Shown piece by piece: positions 17,162 to 25,214 of a stretch of 64,000 nucleotides of DNA; the stretch's first letter is position 1, and each line of letters begins with the position of its first letter. The stretch is from Anaerolineales bacterium. GTDB taxonomy: Bacteria > Chloroflexota > Anaerolineae > Anaerolineales > UBA11579. The stretch covers positions 682,001 to 746,000 of the forward strand of contig JAHBVE010000001.1 in assembly GCA_019637675.1 (NCBI GenBank). The letters are read 5' to 3'. A program made the translations under genes and the position numbers. The notes beneath the pieces were generated by a model. That model had not been told where the DNA came from. It ran no database searches and saw nothing but the letters and a program-made list of their open reading frames with translations.

Positions 17162-17999
17162 GTGAACTCGTGTACCGTTCGCCCACCTCGATCGCCACGG
17201 GTAGCACATTGCTGGCCTGCGGCAACGGGCAGGTGGCGAATTCAGTGAAGGCGCACGGCGGGCTGTAGAGCTTGTTAGGATCCAGCGCCACTTCATCACC
17301 CACGGGTAGTTCGCTGGTCAGGAAGCGGCCTGCGCCATAGCTGCCTTTGCCCGCGCTGGCGTCTTTGACCAGCAGGTAGTACGTGCCATCTTCCAGCAGC
17401 TCAGCCTGCGGGGCGCAGTGCACGCCGCCGTACTCGAAGTGCAGCGCAGCGTGCATTTCAGTCTCCTGCTGGATGCCGACGATGTCGTCGCGCAGCACGC
17501 GCACGGGCGGCTCGTAGCGCTCGATGCGCGCCGTCACCCGGGCGGCCGGGTCCGGCGGGAACCAGACGCGGCCGGTGGCCGTTTGGCGCTCCGGGCGCTG
17601 CGGGTCCCATATGCGGATCGCATAGCGATCACCGCGCCGCAGTACCAGCATGCGTACATCCTCCCAGAACACGAAGGTGGGCTGCTCGCTGTGGTCGTCG
17701 TGCAGCCGGGGCTCGCCGCTAACCGGCGCTTCGCCCGCGGCCGGGTTGGCGCCGGCGCTCAGGGCGGCGTCAGGCGTAGGATGCAGGGTTACCTGGCCAT
17801 TGGCCAAGTGTAGGCTGCCCAGGCTGCCGGGGGCGCGGGCGGGCAGCTGGACGCGGCTGCCGGGCGCTCTGCCGAGGCTGTTCTCGCCCTCGTGCAGCCA
17901 AAAGAGGCCGGTCAGCGTCAGCCAGCTGTACGGAGCGCGCAAGCGCTCGCCCATCTCCGCCCGCCAGGCGTCCAGGTTCTGTAGGTAGTCAGCCGGCAT
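17154..17999 (-). CDS. DUF1684 protein
   Basis: A 281-residue protein starting LQNLDAWRAEMGERLRAPYSWLTLTGLFWLHEGEN and ending with the strongly conserved YSPPCAFTEFATCPLPQASNVLPVAIEVGE block, both hallmarks of DUF1684. The biochemical role of the family is unknown. Its start overlaps the tnaA stop by 1 bp (TAATG) and its end overlaps the HD gene, giving a tight three-gene operon. No signal peptide is visible. Confidence 0.85.
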   Translation of the reverse strand: MPADYLQNLDAWRAEMGERLRAPYSWLTLTGLFWLHEGENSLGRAPGSRVQLPARAPGSLGSLHLANGQVTLHPTPDAALSAGANPAAGEAPVSGEPRLHDDHSEQPTFVFWEDVRMLVLRRGDRYAIRIWDPQRPERQTATGRVWFPPDPAARVTARIERYEPPVRVLRDDIVGIQQETEMHAALHFEYGGVHCAPQAELLEDGTYYLLVKDASAGKGSYGAGRFLTSELPVGDEVALDPNKLYSPPCAFTEFATCPLPQASNVLPVAIEVGERYTSSHG

Positions 18000-19369
18000 T
18001 AAACGTACTCGAACTGGGCCGTAAAGTGACGCAGCAACTCTGGCGCATAGGTCATCTTCATGCCGCGGATCTTGCCGGCATCGGCCTTGATCTCGCCGAT
18101 CACCTCGGCCACATAATCGAAGTGGCTTTGGGTGTATGTGCGGCGCGGGATCGCCAGGCGCACCAGCTCCAGCGGCGGGAACTTCCACTGGCCGTCCACC
18201 AGCTGGCCGAAGGCGATCGTGCCCATCTCCACGGCGCGGATGCCGCCGTATTGGTACAACGCCACGGAGAGCGCCTGGCCCGGCAGCTGTTCGCGGCTCA
18301 GGTGCGGCAGCAGGCCGGCCGCATCCAGATAGATGGCGTGCCCGCCGGTCGGCTCGATCAGCGGCATGCCCGCCTGGCGGATGCGGTCGGCGGCGTAGGC
18401 GGTTTGAGCCAGGCGGTAGGCCAGGTAATCCTCCTGCAAGCCGTCGCGCAGGCCCACGGCCAGCGCGTCCAGGTCGCGGCCGGCCAGGCCGCCGTAGGTG
18501 GGGAAGCCCTCGCGCAGGATCAGCTCGGCCCGCACGCGCTCGAACAGCTTGTCGTCGTTCGTGGCCAGGAAGCCGCCGATGTTGACCATGCCGTCCTTCT
18601 TGGCGCTCATCGTTGCGCCGTCGGCCAGGGCAAAGATCTCGCGGGCGATCTCCAGCGGGGTCTTGTCGGCATAGCCCGGCTCGCGCAGCTTGATGAAATA
18701 GGCGTTCTCGGCATAGCGGCAGGCGTCAATAAAGAAGGGGATGTTGTAGCTGCGGTAGATCTCCGAAACGGCGCGCAGGTTGGCCAGCGAGACCGGCTGG
18801 CCGCCGCCGGCGTTGTTGGTGATCGTCATCATGCCGAACGGGATGTTGGCCGGACCCTTCTCCTCGATCCAGGCCTTGAGGGCGTCAGTGTCCATATCGC
18901 CCTTGAAATCCACGACCGTTTGCGGCTCATAGGCGACTTGCTTGACCAGATTGGTCGGCACACCGCCGCGCGCCAAGATGTTGCCTTCGGTCGTATCGAA
19001 ATGCATATTGGAGGGCACGAACTGGCCCGCCTTCAGCAGCACCGCTGCGAGGATGTTCTCGGCAGCCCGCCCCTGGTGGGTGGGCACAAAATGCTTGAAG
19101 CCGAAGATATCCTCCATGACTTCTTTGAGGCGATAGAACGAACGCGCCCCGGCGTAGGATTCATCCCCAGACATCATGGCCGACCATTGCGCCTGGCTCA
19201 TGGCGCCAGTGCCCGAATCGGTCATTAGGTCAATGTACACATCTTGAGCACGCAGGCCAAAAACGTTGTAGCCCGCGGCTTTCAGCGCTTTCTCACGCTC
19301 CGCCTGGTTGATGAGCTGGATCGGCTCGACGACCTTGATGCGGAACGGTTCCGGCAGGTACTTGGGCAT
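17999..19369 (-). CDS. tnaA: tryptophanase (PLP-dependent beta-eliminating lyase)
   Basis: A 456-residue member of the tryptophanase/tyrosine phenol-lyase family, splitting tryptophan to indole, pyruvate and ammonia. LPEPFRIKVVEPI, LMTDSGTGAMS, the THQGRAAEN cofactor loop and the PLP lysine in MSAKKDGMVNIGG are visible. The C-terminal LRHFTAQF has His where tryptophanases have the His important for indole binding and tyrosine phenol-lyases have Phe; this favours tryptophanase. No TnaC-like leader is visible in the short upstream gap. It heads an operon with DUF1684 and HD genes. Confidence 0.9.
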   Translation of the reverse strand: MPKYLPEPFRIKVVEPIQLINQAEREKALKAAGYNVFGLRAQDVYIDLMTDSGTGAMSQAQWSAMMSGDESYAGARSFYRLKEVMEDIFGFKHFVPTHQGRAAENILAAVLLKAGQFVPSNMHFDTTEGNILARGGVPTNLVKQVAYEPQTVVDFKGDMDTDALKAWIEEKGPANIPFGMMTITNNAGGGQPVSLANLRAVSEIYRSYNIPFFIDACRYAENAYFIKLREPGYADKTPLEIAREIFALADGATMSAKKDGMVNIGGFLATNDDKLFERVRAELILREGFPTYGGLAGRDLDALAVGLRDGLQEDYLAYRLAQTAYAADRIRQAGMPLIEPTGGHAIYLDAAGLLPHLSREQLPGQALSVALYQYGGIRAVEMGTIAFGQLVDGQWKFPPLELVRLAIPRRTYTQSHFDYVAEVIGEIKADAGKIRGMKMTYAPELLRHFTAQFEYV

Positions 19370-19426
19370 GTAATCTCCTTGGTATGGGGTGGTTGCACAC
19401 GGCGCGTATGGCTACCGTGCGCAAAG

Positions 19427-19432
19427 TATAAT
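19427..19432 (+). promoter_or_regulatory. -10 box upstream of the MBL-fold gene
   Basis: A perfect TATAAT lies 10 bp before the ATG at 19443, implying a very short or leaderless mRNA. No convincing -35 lies at 16-18 bp. It is in the 73-bp divergent gap with tnaA. Confidence 0.45.
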
Positions 19433-19442
19433 CCCGCTCACC

Positions 19443-20081
19443 ATGCCGCTTGAAATTGTGAAAATGACCCTGGGTCCGGCCCACACCAACTGCTACATCG
19501 TGGCCGAGCAAGCTAGCTCGGATGCGGTCGTGATCGACCCGTCGTGGGATGGCCACCTTATTTTGGAGCAGATGCAGGCGCGGGACTGGCGCACGGCCGC
19601 CATCTGGCTGACCCACGCCCACTGGGATCACTTTGGCGGCGCGGCCGCCGTGGCCGACGGCAGTGTGACGCCGCCCCAAGTGGCCCTGCACCCCGATGAT
19701 TACGTGCTGTGGCGCGCCGGCGGCGGAGCGCGCAACTACGGCCTGACCTTTGACCCCGGCCCCGAGCCCACCATTGACCTGGCGGGCGGGCAGACTCTCT
19801 ACATCGGCAAGACCGCGCTGGAGGTGCGCTTTGCACCCGGCCACTCGCGCGGCAGCGTCATGTTCTATGCGCCCAGTGAGCGGCTCATGTTCTGCGGTGA
19901 TGTCATCTTCCAAATGAGCATCGGCCGCACCGATCTGCCCGGCGCCGACCACCAAACCCTGATCGATAGCATTACCCGCGAGGTACTAAGCCTGCCCGAC
20001 GATGTGGTGCTGCTGCCCGGGCACGGGCCGGAGACCACGGTGGGGCAGGAACGCCAATTCAATCCATTTTTGCAAGACTGA
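19443..20081 (+). CDS. MBL-fold metallohydrolase (glyoxalase II-like)
   Basis: A 212-residue metallo-beta-lactamase-fold hydrolase. Metal ligands are visible in order: THAHWDH (HxHxDH), the later His in APGHSRGS, Asp in FCGDVIF and His in LLPGHGPETT. The FQMSIGRTDLPGAD segment places it in the hydroxyacylglutathione-hydrolase-like group, probably acting on a cytosolic thioester. The ATG at 19443 gives the family N terminus (IVKMTLGPAHTNCYIV). A DinB-like gene follows 8 bp later. Confidence 0.9.
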   Translation: MPLEIVKMTLGPAHTNCYIVAEQASSDAVVIDPSWDGHLILEQMQARDWRTAAIWLTHAHWDHFGGAAAVADGSVTPPQVALHPDDYVLWRAGGGARNYGLTFDPGPEPTIDLAGGQTLYIGKTALEVRFAPGHSRGSVMFYAPSERLMFCGDVIFQMSIGRTDLPGADHQTLIDSITREVLSLPDDVVLLPGHGPETTVGQERQFNPFLQD

Positions 20082-20089
20082 GGAGTGCA

Positions 20090-20587
20090 ATGCTGAAGGA
20101 ACTTTTGCTGGATATGTACGATTTCACCTGCTGGGGGCGTGACCTGATCCTGGAGCAGGCCGCCAAGCTGACCCCGGAGCAGTTCGAGGAAGAGACCCGC
20201 TTCCCGATCAAGAGCGTCAAGGAAACCCTGGTGCACACGCTCTCGGCGGAATATGCCTACCGCGTGCGTTGCATGGGCTTGGCGTATGAGCCCGTCAAGC
20301 CGGAGCAGTTCGCCGACCTGGCCGCGCTGCGTGCCCGCTGGCAGGCCGAGGAAGCCGAGATGCGCGCCTACCTGGCCGCCGCCAGCGATGATGAGCTGCA
20401 GGGAACTGTGACCTACACCGTCTCCACCGGTGAGGAGTTCACCCGCGGGCGCCTGTTGCTGCTCAAGCAGCTGCTCTTCCACAGCATGCAGCACCGCGCC
20501 GAACTGGCCCAGATGCTGACTGAGTTCGGTCATTCGCCCGGCAATATCGACTACACCTTGTTCTACATGAGCAAGCAGGCCGCCTAG
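20090..20587 (+). CDS. DinB-like four-helix bundle protein
   Basis: A 165-residue DinB/YfiT-like protein. Histidines at VKETLVHTLSAEY and in FHSMQHRAELAQM fit the three-His metal site of this superfamily. Some members are bacillithiol- or mycothiol-dependent S-transferases; the substrate is unknown here. The GAGG before the ATG is a good ribosome binding site. It is likely cotranscribed with the MBL-fold gene and is followed by a terminator. Confidence 0.85.
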   Translation: MLKELLLDMYDFTCWGRDLILEQAAKLTPEQFEEETRFPIKSVKETLVHTLSAEYAYRVRCMGLAYEPVKPEQFADLAALRARWQAEEAEMRAYLAAASDDELQGTVTYTVSTGEEFTRGRLLLLKQLLFHSMQHRAELAQMLTEFGHSPGNIDYTLFYMSKQAA

Positions 20588-20607
20588 GCCGCTGACGCCA
20601 CCAAAAG

Positions 20608-20640
20608 CAGGCTGCGGTTACCGCAGCCTGTTTGGTTTTA
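20608..20640 (+). terminator. intrinsic terminator after the DinB-like gene
   Basis: CAGGCTGCGG at 20608-20617 pairs perfectly with CCGCAGCCTG at 20621-20630 (3-nt loop) and is followed by TTTGGTTTTA. Confidence 0.88.
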
Positions 20641-20729
20641 AGTTGCTTGTGAACAGGGAGCAGGACGGGGCCGGATTGTGTTTTTGCCTCTCCGGTTCAC
20701 TGGTTTCTGCTCACTGCTCACTTTTTATG

Positions 20730-20758
20730 TTCATAATTTCACAATATTGTGATATAAT
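20730..20758 (+). promoter_or_regulatory. promoter with a 14-bp palindromic operator in its spacer
   Basis: TTCATA (20730-20735) and a perfect TATAAT (20753-20758) are 17 bp apart. The perfect palindrome TCACAATATTGTGA (20739-20752) fills most of the spacer, where a bound repressor would exclude polymerase. It is upstream of the membrane-protein gene at 20807. The cognate regulator is not identified. Confidence 0.75.
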
Positions 20759-20806
20759 GCACATGTAGCAATCAACCGGTTTCGCCTTAGGGAAAGGAAG
20801 GTTGCC

Positions 20807-21295
20807 ATGTTTGCGTTCTACCTGTTCCTCGTTAGTCTTGTCAGCTTTATGGTGTTGTGGGGCACATCACTGGGGGCGGTGAATGACTGGCTGCACATCC
20901 AGCAGGGCACCGGCTTTCGGGCGGCGGAGGGGTTCGTGTCGGCCGTAGGCTGGGCGCTGGCCGCCGGCCTGGTGTGGGTATTCCACTGGCGCAGCTTACG
21001 CCGCGGCCTGCGCACCGGCAGCCGCTCGGTCCGCGGTGCGGTGTTGATCTATCTGGTCTTCGTAACCTTTGGGCTGGCGATGGGCCTGATGACGAGCGGC
21101 TCTTCGCTCTTTGAAGAGGCGACCGCATTGCTTACCGGGGTAGTGCAAGGCAGCACCCTGGAGCTGGGGACGCAGGCGCTCAAGCTGGCTATCAGCGGCG
21201 GCCTGTGGGCACATCACTTGGTTATGTTCTATCAGGAGGCTAAGTACGATATGACCGTAGACAAGAAAGAAACCAAGCGGGCTAAGCGCAGTTGA
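20807..21295 (+). CDS. small integral membrane protein (DUF5671-like)
   Basis: A 162-residue protein with three or four membrane segments (residues about 3-28, 42-62, 77-98 and 118-145) and a charged C-terminal tail rich in Lys. The opening FAFYLFLVSLVSFMVLWGTSLGAVNDW resembles DUF5671 membrane proteins, but I hold this loosely. GGAAAGGAAGG gives a strong ribosome binding site. It stands alone behind a promoter with a palindromic operator and in front of a terminator, so it is a one-gene regulated unit. Confidence 0.75.
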   Translation: MFAFYLFLVSLVSFMVLWGTSLGAVNDWLHIQQGTGFRAAEGFVSAVGWALAAGLVWVFHWRSLRRGLRTGSRSVRGAVLIYLVFVTFGLAMGLMTSGSSLFEEATALLTGVVQGSTLELGTQALKLAISGGLWAHHLVMFYQEAKYDMTVDKKETKRAKRS

Positions 21296-21315
21296 TCGCT
21301 GACCCGTACATGGAA

Positions 21316-21354
21316 GAGAGGCAGCATGCGTTTTTGTGCATGTTGCCTCTCTTT
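21316..21354 (+). terminator. terminator of the membrane-protein gene
   Basis: GAGAGGCAGCATGC (21316-21329) pairs with GCATGTTGCCTCTC (21338-21351) with one G-U pair and an 8-nt loop, followed by TTTGC. Confidence 0.8.
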
Positions 21355-21401
21355 GCTTCACCTAGCGTACACGTTGATAGGCGTGTATCTAAGACAGGGT
21401 A

Positions 21402-21439
21402 GGGGATTGCTTCGCTCGTTTCACTCGCTCGCAAAGACA
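21402..21439. repeat. partial 'cattgcgag'-type dispersed repeat
   Basis: GGGGATTGCTTCGCTCG followed by CGCTCGCAAAGACA matches the right half of the copies at 10899-10993 and 27638-27749. The left half is missing. Confidence 0.6.
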
Positions 21440-21501
21440 AAAAACAGCCTGCATCTGCGTTTATCTGCGGCAGAATCTGCGTTCATCTGTGGATACCAAA
21501 T

Positions 21502-21540
21502 AAAAGAGAGGCAGCCGCAAGGCTGCCTCTCTTTTGTGGC
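21502..21540 (-). terminator. bidirectional terminator between the membrane gene and rny
   Basis: AAAAGAGAGGCAGCC (21502-21516) pairs perfectly with its complement at 21521-21535 around a GCAA tetraloop, with T-runs on both strands. It ends the minus-strand recA-recX-rny transcript and backs up the preceding plus-strand terminator. Its stem sequence (GAGAGGCAG) repeats that of the hairpin at 21316. Confidence 0.88.
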
Positions 21541-21554
21541 TTTTGTGGTGAGTC

Positions 21555-23069
21555 CTACTTCGCGAACTCGCTCGCCCGCGTCTCACGCAATACCGTCACC
21601 TTGATCTGGCCCGGGTACTGCATGGTCTCTTCGATCTTCTTGGCGATGTCACGCGCCATGCGGGCCGCTTCCAGGTCGTCCACGTCCTCGGGGCGCACGA
21701 TGATGCGCACTTCGCGCCCGGCCTGCAGCGCGTAGCTCTGCGTCACGCCCTTGTAGGAGTTGGCCAGGTCCTCCAGCGCCTTGATGCGCTTGATGTACTG
21801 CTCCAGGCTCTCACGGCGGGCGCCGGGGCGGGCGCCGGAGATGGCGTCGGCGGCTTCCACGATCACCGCCTCCACGCTCTCCTGCTCCACCTCATGGTGG
21901 TGGGCGGCGATCGCGTTGACCACCAGCGGGTTCACGCCGTAGCGCTTGGCGAACTCGGCGCCGATGGCGGCGTGCGTGCCCTCCACGTTGTGGTCCATCG
22001 CCTTGCCCAGATCGTGCAGCAGGCCGCCCATCTTGGCCAGCTCTACATCCGCGCCAAGCTCGGTGGCGATGACGCCGGCCAGGCCGGCTGCCTCCACCGC
22101 ATGGGCTAGCTGGTTCTGCCCGTAGGAGGTGCGGTATTTCAGGCGTCCCAGCATCTTGACGATCTCTTTGTGCAGGTGCGGCACGCCAGCTTCATAGACG
22201 GCGTTCTCGCCGGCCTCCTGCATGGCCTTGTCCACCTCATCTTGCTCTTTCTTCAGCAGCTTCTCGATGCTGGCCGGGTGGATGCGGCCGTCCTGCACCA
22301 GCTTCTGCAGCGTGCGGCGGGCAACCTCACGCCGCACGGGGTCGAAGCTGGAGATGGTGACCGCCTCAGGCGTGTCATCGACGATGACGTCAACCCCGGC
22401 CGCCTGCTCGAACGAGCGAATGTTGCGGCCATTGCGGCCGATGATGCGGCCCTTCATATCGTCTGAGGGCAGGGTCACCACCGAGGTGGTGTTCTCCGAA
22501 ACATACTCAGACGCCACACGCTGTACGGCCATGGCCACCAGGTTGCGGGCGCGCTTGTCGCCCTCTTCCTTGGCCTCAGCCTCGATCTGGCGGATGATGC
22601 GCGCCATATCGCCGCGTGATTCCTTCTCGACCTCATCCATGAGCACTTTGCGGGCTTCGTCCCGCGTCATGGATGAGACGCTCTCCAATTTCTTGACGAT
22701 CTCGCCGCGCTGCTCGTCGAGCTCGTTGTTGCGCTTGTCCAGGTTGCTCTGGCGTTTGTTCAGGGTCTGCTCGCGCTCTTCCAGCTTTTCGGTGCGGCTG
22801 TCGAGGTCAGAGCGGCGGCTGCGTAGCCGGTCGTCCTCGCGACTCAGGTCCTTGCGCTTGCGCTCGATGTCGCCCTCGGCGCGTTGGCGCAGCTCCAGGG
22901 CTTCGTTCTTGGCCTTGAGCTCCACGCTCTTGGCTTCCTCGCGCGCCTGCGCCAGGATGCGGTCGGCCTCCTCCTGATTGCGGCGCTTGGCGCTCTGCAC
23001 TTGCAGATGGCGCAGCCCAAAGCCGGCTGCGGCTGCCACAAGGGCTACGATGATGGTGATGGTGTCCAT
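21555..23069 (-). CDS. rny: ribonuclease Y
   Basis: A 504-residue membrane-anchored endoribonuclease that starts mRNA decay. One N-terminal transmembrane helix (ITIIVALVAAAAGFGL) is followed by a long charged coiled coil (about 30-190), a KH domain with GRIIGRNGRNIRSFE, and an HD domain with GGLLHDLGKAMDH and AAHHHEVE. Length is normal. It lies 12 bp downstream of recX; the recA-recX-rny order is seen in several phyla. Confidence 0.97.
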   Translation of the reverse strand: MDTITIIVALVAAAAGFGLRHLQVQSAKRRNQEEADRILAQAREEAKSVELKAKNEALELRQRAEGDIERKRKDLSREDDRLRSRRSDLDSRTEKLEEREQTLNKRQSNLDKRNNELDEQRGEIVKKLESVSSMTRDEARKVLMDEVEKESRGDMARIIRQIEAEAKEEGDKRARNLVAMAVQRVASEYVSENTTSVVTLPSDDMKGRIIGRNGRNIRSFEQAAGVDVIVDDTPEAVTISSFDPVRREVARRTLQKLVQDGRIHPASIEKLLKKEQDEVDKAMQEAGENAVYEAGVPHLHKEIVKMLGRLKYRTSYGQNQLAHAVEAAGLAGVIATELGADVELAKMGGLLHDLGKAMDHNVEGTHAAIGAEFAKRYGVNPLVVNAIAAHHHEVEQESVEAVIVEAADAISGARPGARRESLEQYIKRIKALEDLANSYKGVTQSYALQAGREVRIIVRPEDVDDLEAARMARDIAKKIEETMQYPGQIKVTVLRETRASEFAK

Positions 23070-23081
23070 GTGCTTTTAGTG

Positions 23082-23714
23082 TTACCTCGTTTCTTGTGAG
23101 TGGGCACGCTGCCAGGCTTCGCGGCAGACATCGGCTACGATGTCGTAGCCGAAGCCGCGGCGGGCCAGGTGCGCGCCAAGCTTGTTGCGGAAGGTTTCCC
23201 AATCCAGCCCCTGCAGCTGGCGCAGTTTGCGCTCAGCCGCCTGGCTGGCCAATGCGTGCTCATCCAGGTCTTGCACGGCATCGTCAATAAGTGCGTCTGG
23301 CATGCCCTTGAGGCGCAGTTCCATGCGCAGGGCACGCGCGCCGCGCGGCTTGAAGGCGGCGCGGTCCTCGACCCAGCGGCGGGCGAAATCGGCGTCGTCC
23401 AGCAGGCCGTTGGCCCGCAGGCGCTCGATGACCGTATCGATCACATCCGGCGCAACCTCAAACTTCTTGAGGTTGCGCTGCACCTCGGCCGTGGAGCGGG
23501 GGCGGTAGCTGATGAAGTTGAGGGCGCGCTGCAGGGCGGCCTCGACCCCGTCTTTGGCTTGCAATTCGGCGATCTTCTCAGGGTTTAGCTCTTGGCCCAG
23601 CGTGAGCCAGGCCGCCACGATCTTGGCCAGGGGAAACGCATATTCCCCATCCAGGTAGATATTGACCCGGTTGGGGTTGCGCTTCTGTTGCGTGATCGCA
23701 GTGATCGTTCCCAT
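23082..23714 (-). CDS. recX: RecX, regulator of RecA
   Basis: A 210-residue RecX that binds the RecA filament and limits recombination. Three-helix repeats are seen: ALNFISYRPRSTAEVQRNLKK, the GLLDDADFARRWVEDR segment and ALASQAAERKLRQL. The ATG at 23714 (GTITAITQQKRNPNRVNIYLDGEYAF) is chosen; the frame continues upstream but through a terminator hairpin. No Shine-Dalgarno sequence precedes this ATG; the U-run of the terminator abuts it. Confidence 0.92.
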   Translation of the reverse strand: MGTITAITQQKRNPNRVNIYLDGEYAFPLAKIVAAWLTLGQELNPEKIAELQAKDGVEAALQRALNFISYRPRSTAEVQRNLKKFEVAPDVIDTVIERLRANGLLDDADFARRWVEDRAAFKPRGARALRMELRLKGMPDALIDDAVQDLDEHALASQAAERKLRQLQGLDWETFRNKLGAHLARRGFGYDIVADVCREAWQRAHSQETR

Positions 23715-23748
23715 AACAAAAACAGCCGTTCGGCCAGGGCCGCGGCTG
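23715..23748 (-). terminator. terminator/attenuator directly before the recX start codon
   Basis: On the minus strand CAGCCG (complement of 23743-23748) pairs with CGGCTG (complement of 23723-23728), with an inner GCCG/CGGC helix, followed by GTTTTTGTT that ends at the recX ATG. This would stop most recA-proximal transcripts before recX. Confidence 0.75.
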
Positions 23749-23940
23749 CTTTGGCTGGTTCTGAGTGCTGCTGAAGTTGTGCTACGGCACACTACGGCAT
23801 AGCGCCGTGTGTGGATGCGTTTACAGGCGCAGGAGTCCCCTGGGGAGGGTGGTGCACTGGTGCGCGAGTGAGATCATATGCGTAGCGTTACGTATCAGCC
23901 CGCCGAAGGATTGCTTTCGGCATCGTCCAGAATTCAGTTG

Positions 23941-23970
23941 AAAAGCCAGCCGGCCTGTGGCCGGCCTGGC
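23941..23970 (-). terminator. terminator of recA
   Basis: GCCAGCCGGCC at 23945-23955 and GGCCGGCCTGGC at 23959-23970 form a near-perfect GC stem with a 3-nt loop. On the minus strand it is followed by TTTTC. It begins 10 bp after the recA stop. Confidence 0.7.
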
Positions 23971-23979
23971 GGCCGTGAT

Positions 23980-25005
23980 CTAGTCTTCGTCGGTGGGCTC
24001 GGCAGGGCCCAACAGCATGTTGGGGTCTGCCTGGGCACGCACCTTTTGTTCGATCTCGGCGGCCAGGTTTTTGTTCTCCCGCAAGAAGGCTTTCGCATTC
24101 TCACGGCCTTGCCCCAAACGCTCCTCGCCGTACAAATAGTGCGAGCCACGCTTGGTGATGATATCCATTTGGCTAGCCAAGTCCAGCAGGTCGCCAGCCT
24201 TGGAGATGCCCTCATTATACATGATGTCAAATTCGGCAGTGCGGAAGGGGGCTGAGACCTTATTTTTGACGATGCGCACCCGCGTACGGCTGCCCACAAT
24301 GTCTTGGCCTTCTTTAATAGACTGGATCCGGCGCACATCCATGCGCACCGAAGCGTAAAACTTGAGGGCCATGCCGCCGGTGGTGGTCTCGGGATTGCCG
24401 AACATCACGCCGATCTTCTGGCGCAGCTGGTTGGTGAACACGACCGCCGTATTCGTCTGACGAATGACGCCGGAGAGCTTGCGCAGCGCCTGTGACATCA
24501 GGCGGGCCTGCATACCCATGGTGGCGTCGCCCATATCGCCCTCGATCTCGGAGCGCGGCACCAGCGCCGCCACCGAATCGACGATGACCACATCCACCGC
24601 CCCGGAGCGCACCAGCGCCTCGGCGATCTCGAGCGCCTGTTCGCCCGTATCCGGCTGGGAGACCAGCAGCTTCTCGATGTCCACGCCGCAGCGGGCCGCG
24701 TAGTTGGGGTCTAGGGCGTGCTCCATGTCCACATAGGCGGCCGTGCCGCCGCGCTGCTGCACCTCGGCCACGATGTGCTGGCAGATGGTGGTCTTGCCCG
24801 AGGATTCGGGGCCGTAGATCTCGGTCACCCGCCCGCGCGGCACGCCACCCACGCCCAGCGCCAGGTCGAGCGAAAGCGAGCCGGTGGGGATGGCATCCAC
24901 CTCCATGCTCTCTGATTCGCCCAGGCGCATGATGCTGCCTTCGCCCCAGCGTTTGGTGATCTGCTCAAGCGCATTTTGCAGCGCGTTGTCTTTTTCTTTG
25001 CTCAT
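23980..25005 (-). CDS. recA: recombinase RecA
   Basis: A 341-residue RecA that forms filaments on single-stranded DNA, drives strand exchange and triggers LexA cleavage. Walker [10 protein letters not shown] (near residue 65), Walker [14 protein letters not shown], the L1 and L2 loops (MGLQAR-like [14 protein letters not shown] and [19 protein letters not shown]) are present. An acidic C-terminal tail ends in EPTDED. It heads the recA-recX-rny group. Confidence 0.98.
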   Translation of the reverse strand: MSKEKDNALQNALEQITKRWGEGSIMRLGESESMEVDAIPTGSLSLDLALGVGGVPRGRVTEIYGPESSGKTTICQHIVAEVQQRGGTAAYVDMEHALDPNYAARCGVDIEKLLVSQPDTGEQALEIAEALVRSGAVDVVIVDSVAALVPRSEIEGDMGDATMGMQARLMSQALRKLSGVIRQTNTAVVFTNQLRQKIGVMFGNPETTTGGMALKFYASVRMDVRRIQSIKEGQDIVGSRTRVRIVKNKVSAPFRTAEFDIMYNEGISKAGDLLDLASQMDIITKRGSHYLYGEERLGQGRENAKAFLRENKNLAAEIEQKVRAQADPNMLLGPAEPTDED

Positions 25006-25029
25006 GGTCTCTTTCTAACGGGTCAGGCC

Positions 25030-25057
25030 AGTGTACCAGTGATGGAACGATCGTGTT
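25030..25057 (-). promoter_or_regulatory. possible recA promoter with an 8-bp palindrome
   Basis: On the minus strand an extended -10 (TGG-TACACT, box at 25030-25035) lies about 25 bp before the recA ATG. The sequence ACGATCGT (25047-25054), within a wider GAAC-N4-GTGT context, sits just upstream. It only half matches the Gram-positive-type LexA box (GAAC-N4-GTTC), so SOS control is not shown. Confidence 0.35.
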
Positions 25058-25214
25058 GGAAAAGCGAATGGGGAGTAGGGCGTGGGCTTAGGGTCATTCG
25101 TCACTAGGCCACGACTCAGGTAGTAGTATCATAAATCCGCATCTGAGAAGACATTCCCGTGCTCGCGCGGCTGTTTTCCCGACGACTCAACGCTGGATAG
25201 GATAAAGCACCACC

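Noticed and set aside
19370-19442. TnaC-like leader peptide before tnaA
   Set aside because: The gap is 73 bp and contains no short frame with a Trp codon and ribosome binding site; it also holds the divergent promoter.
25045-25057. LexA/SOS box upstream of recA (GAAC-N4-GTGT)
   Set aside because: Only one half-site matches the GAAC-N4-GTTC consensus; the 8-bp ACGATCGT palindrome could be chance. It is kept only as a weak promoter note.
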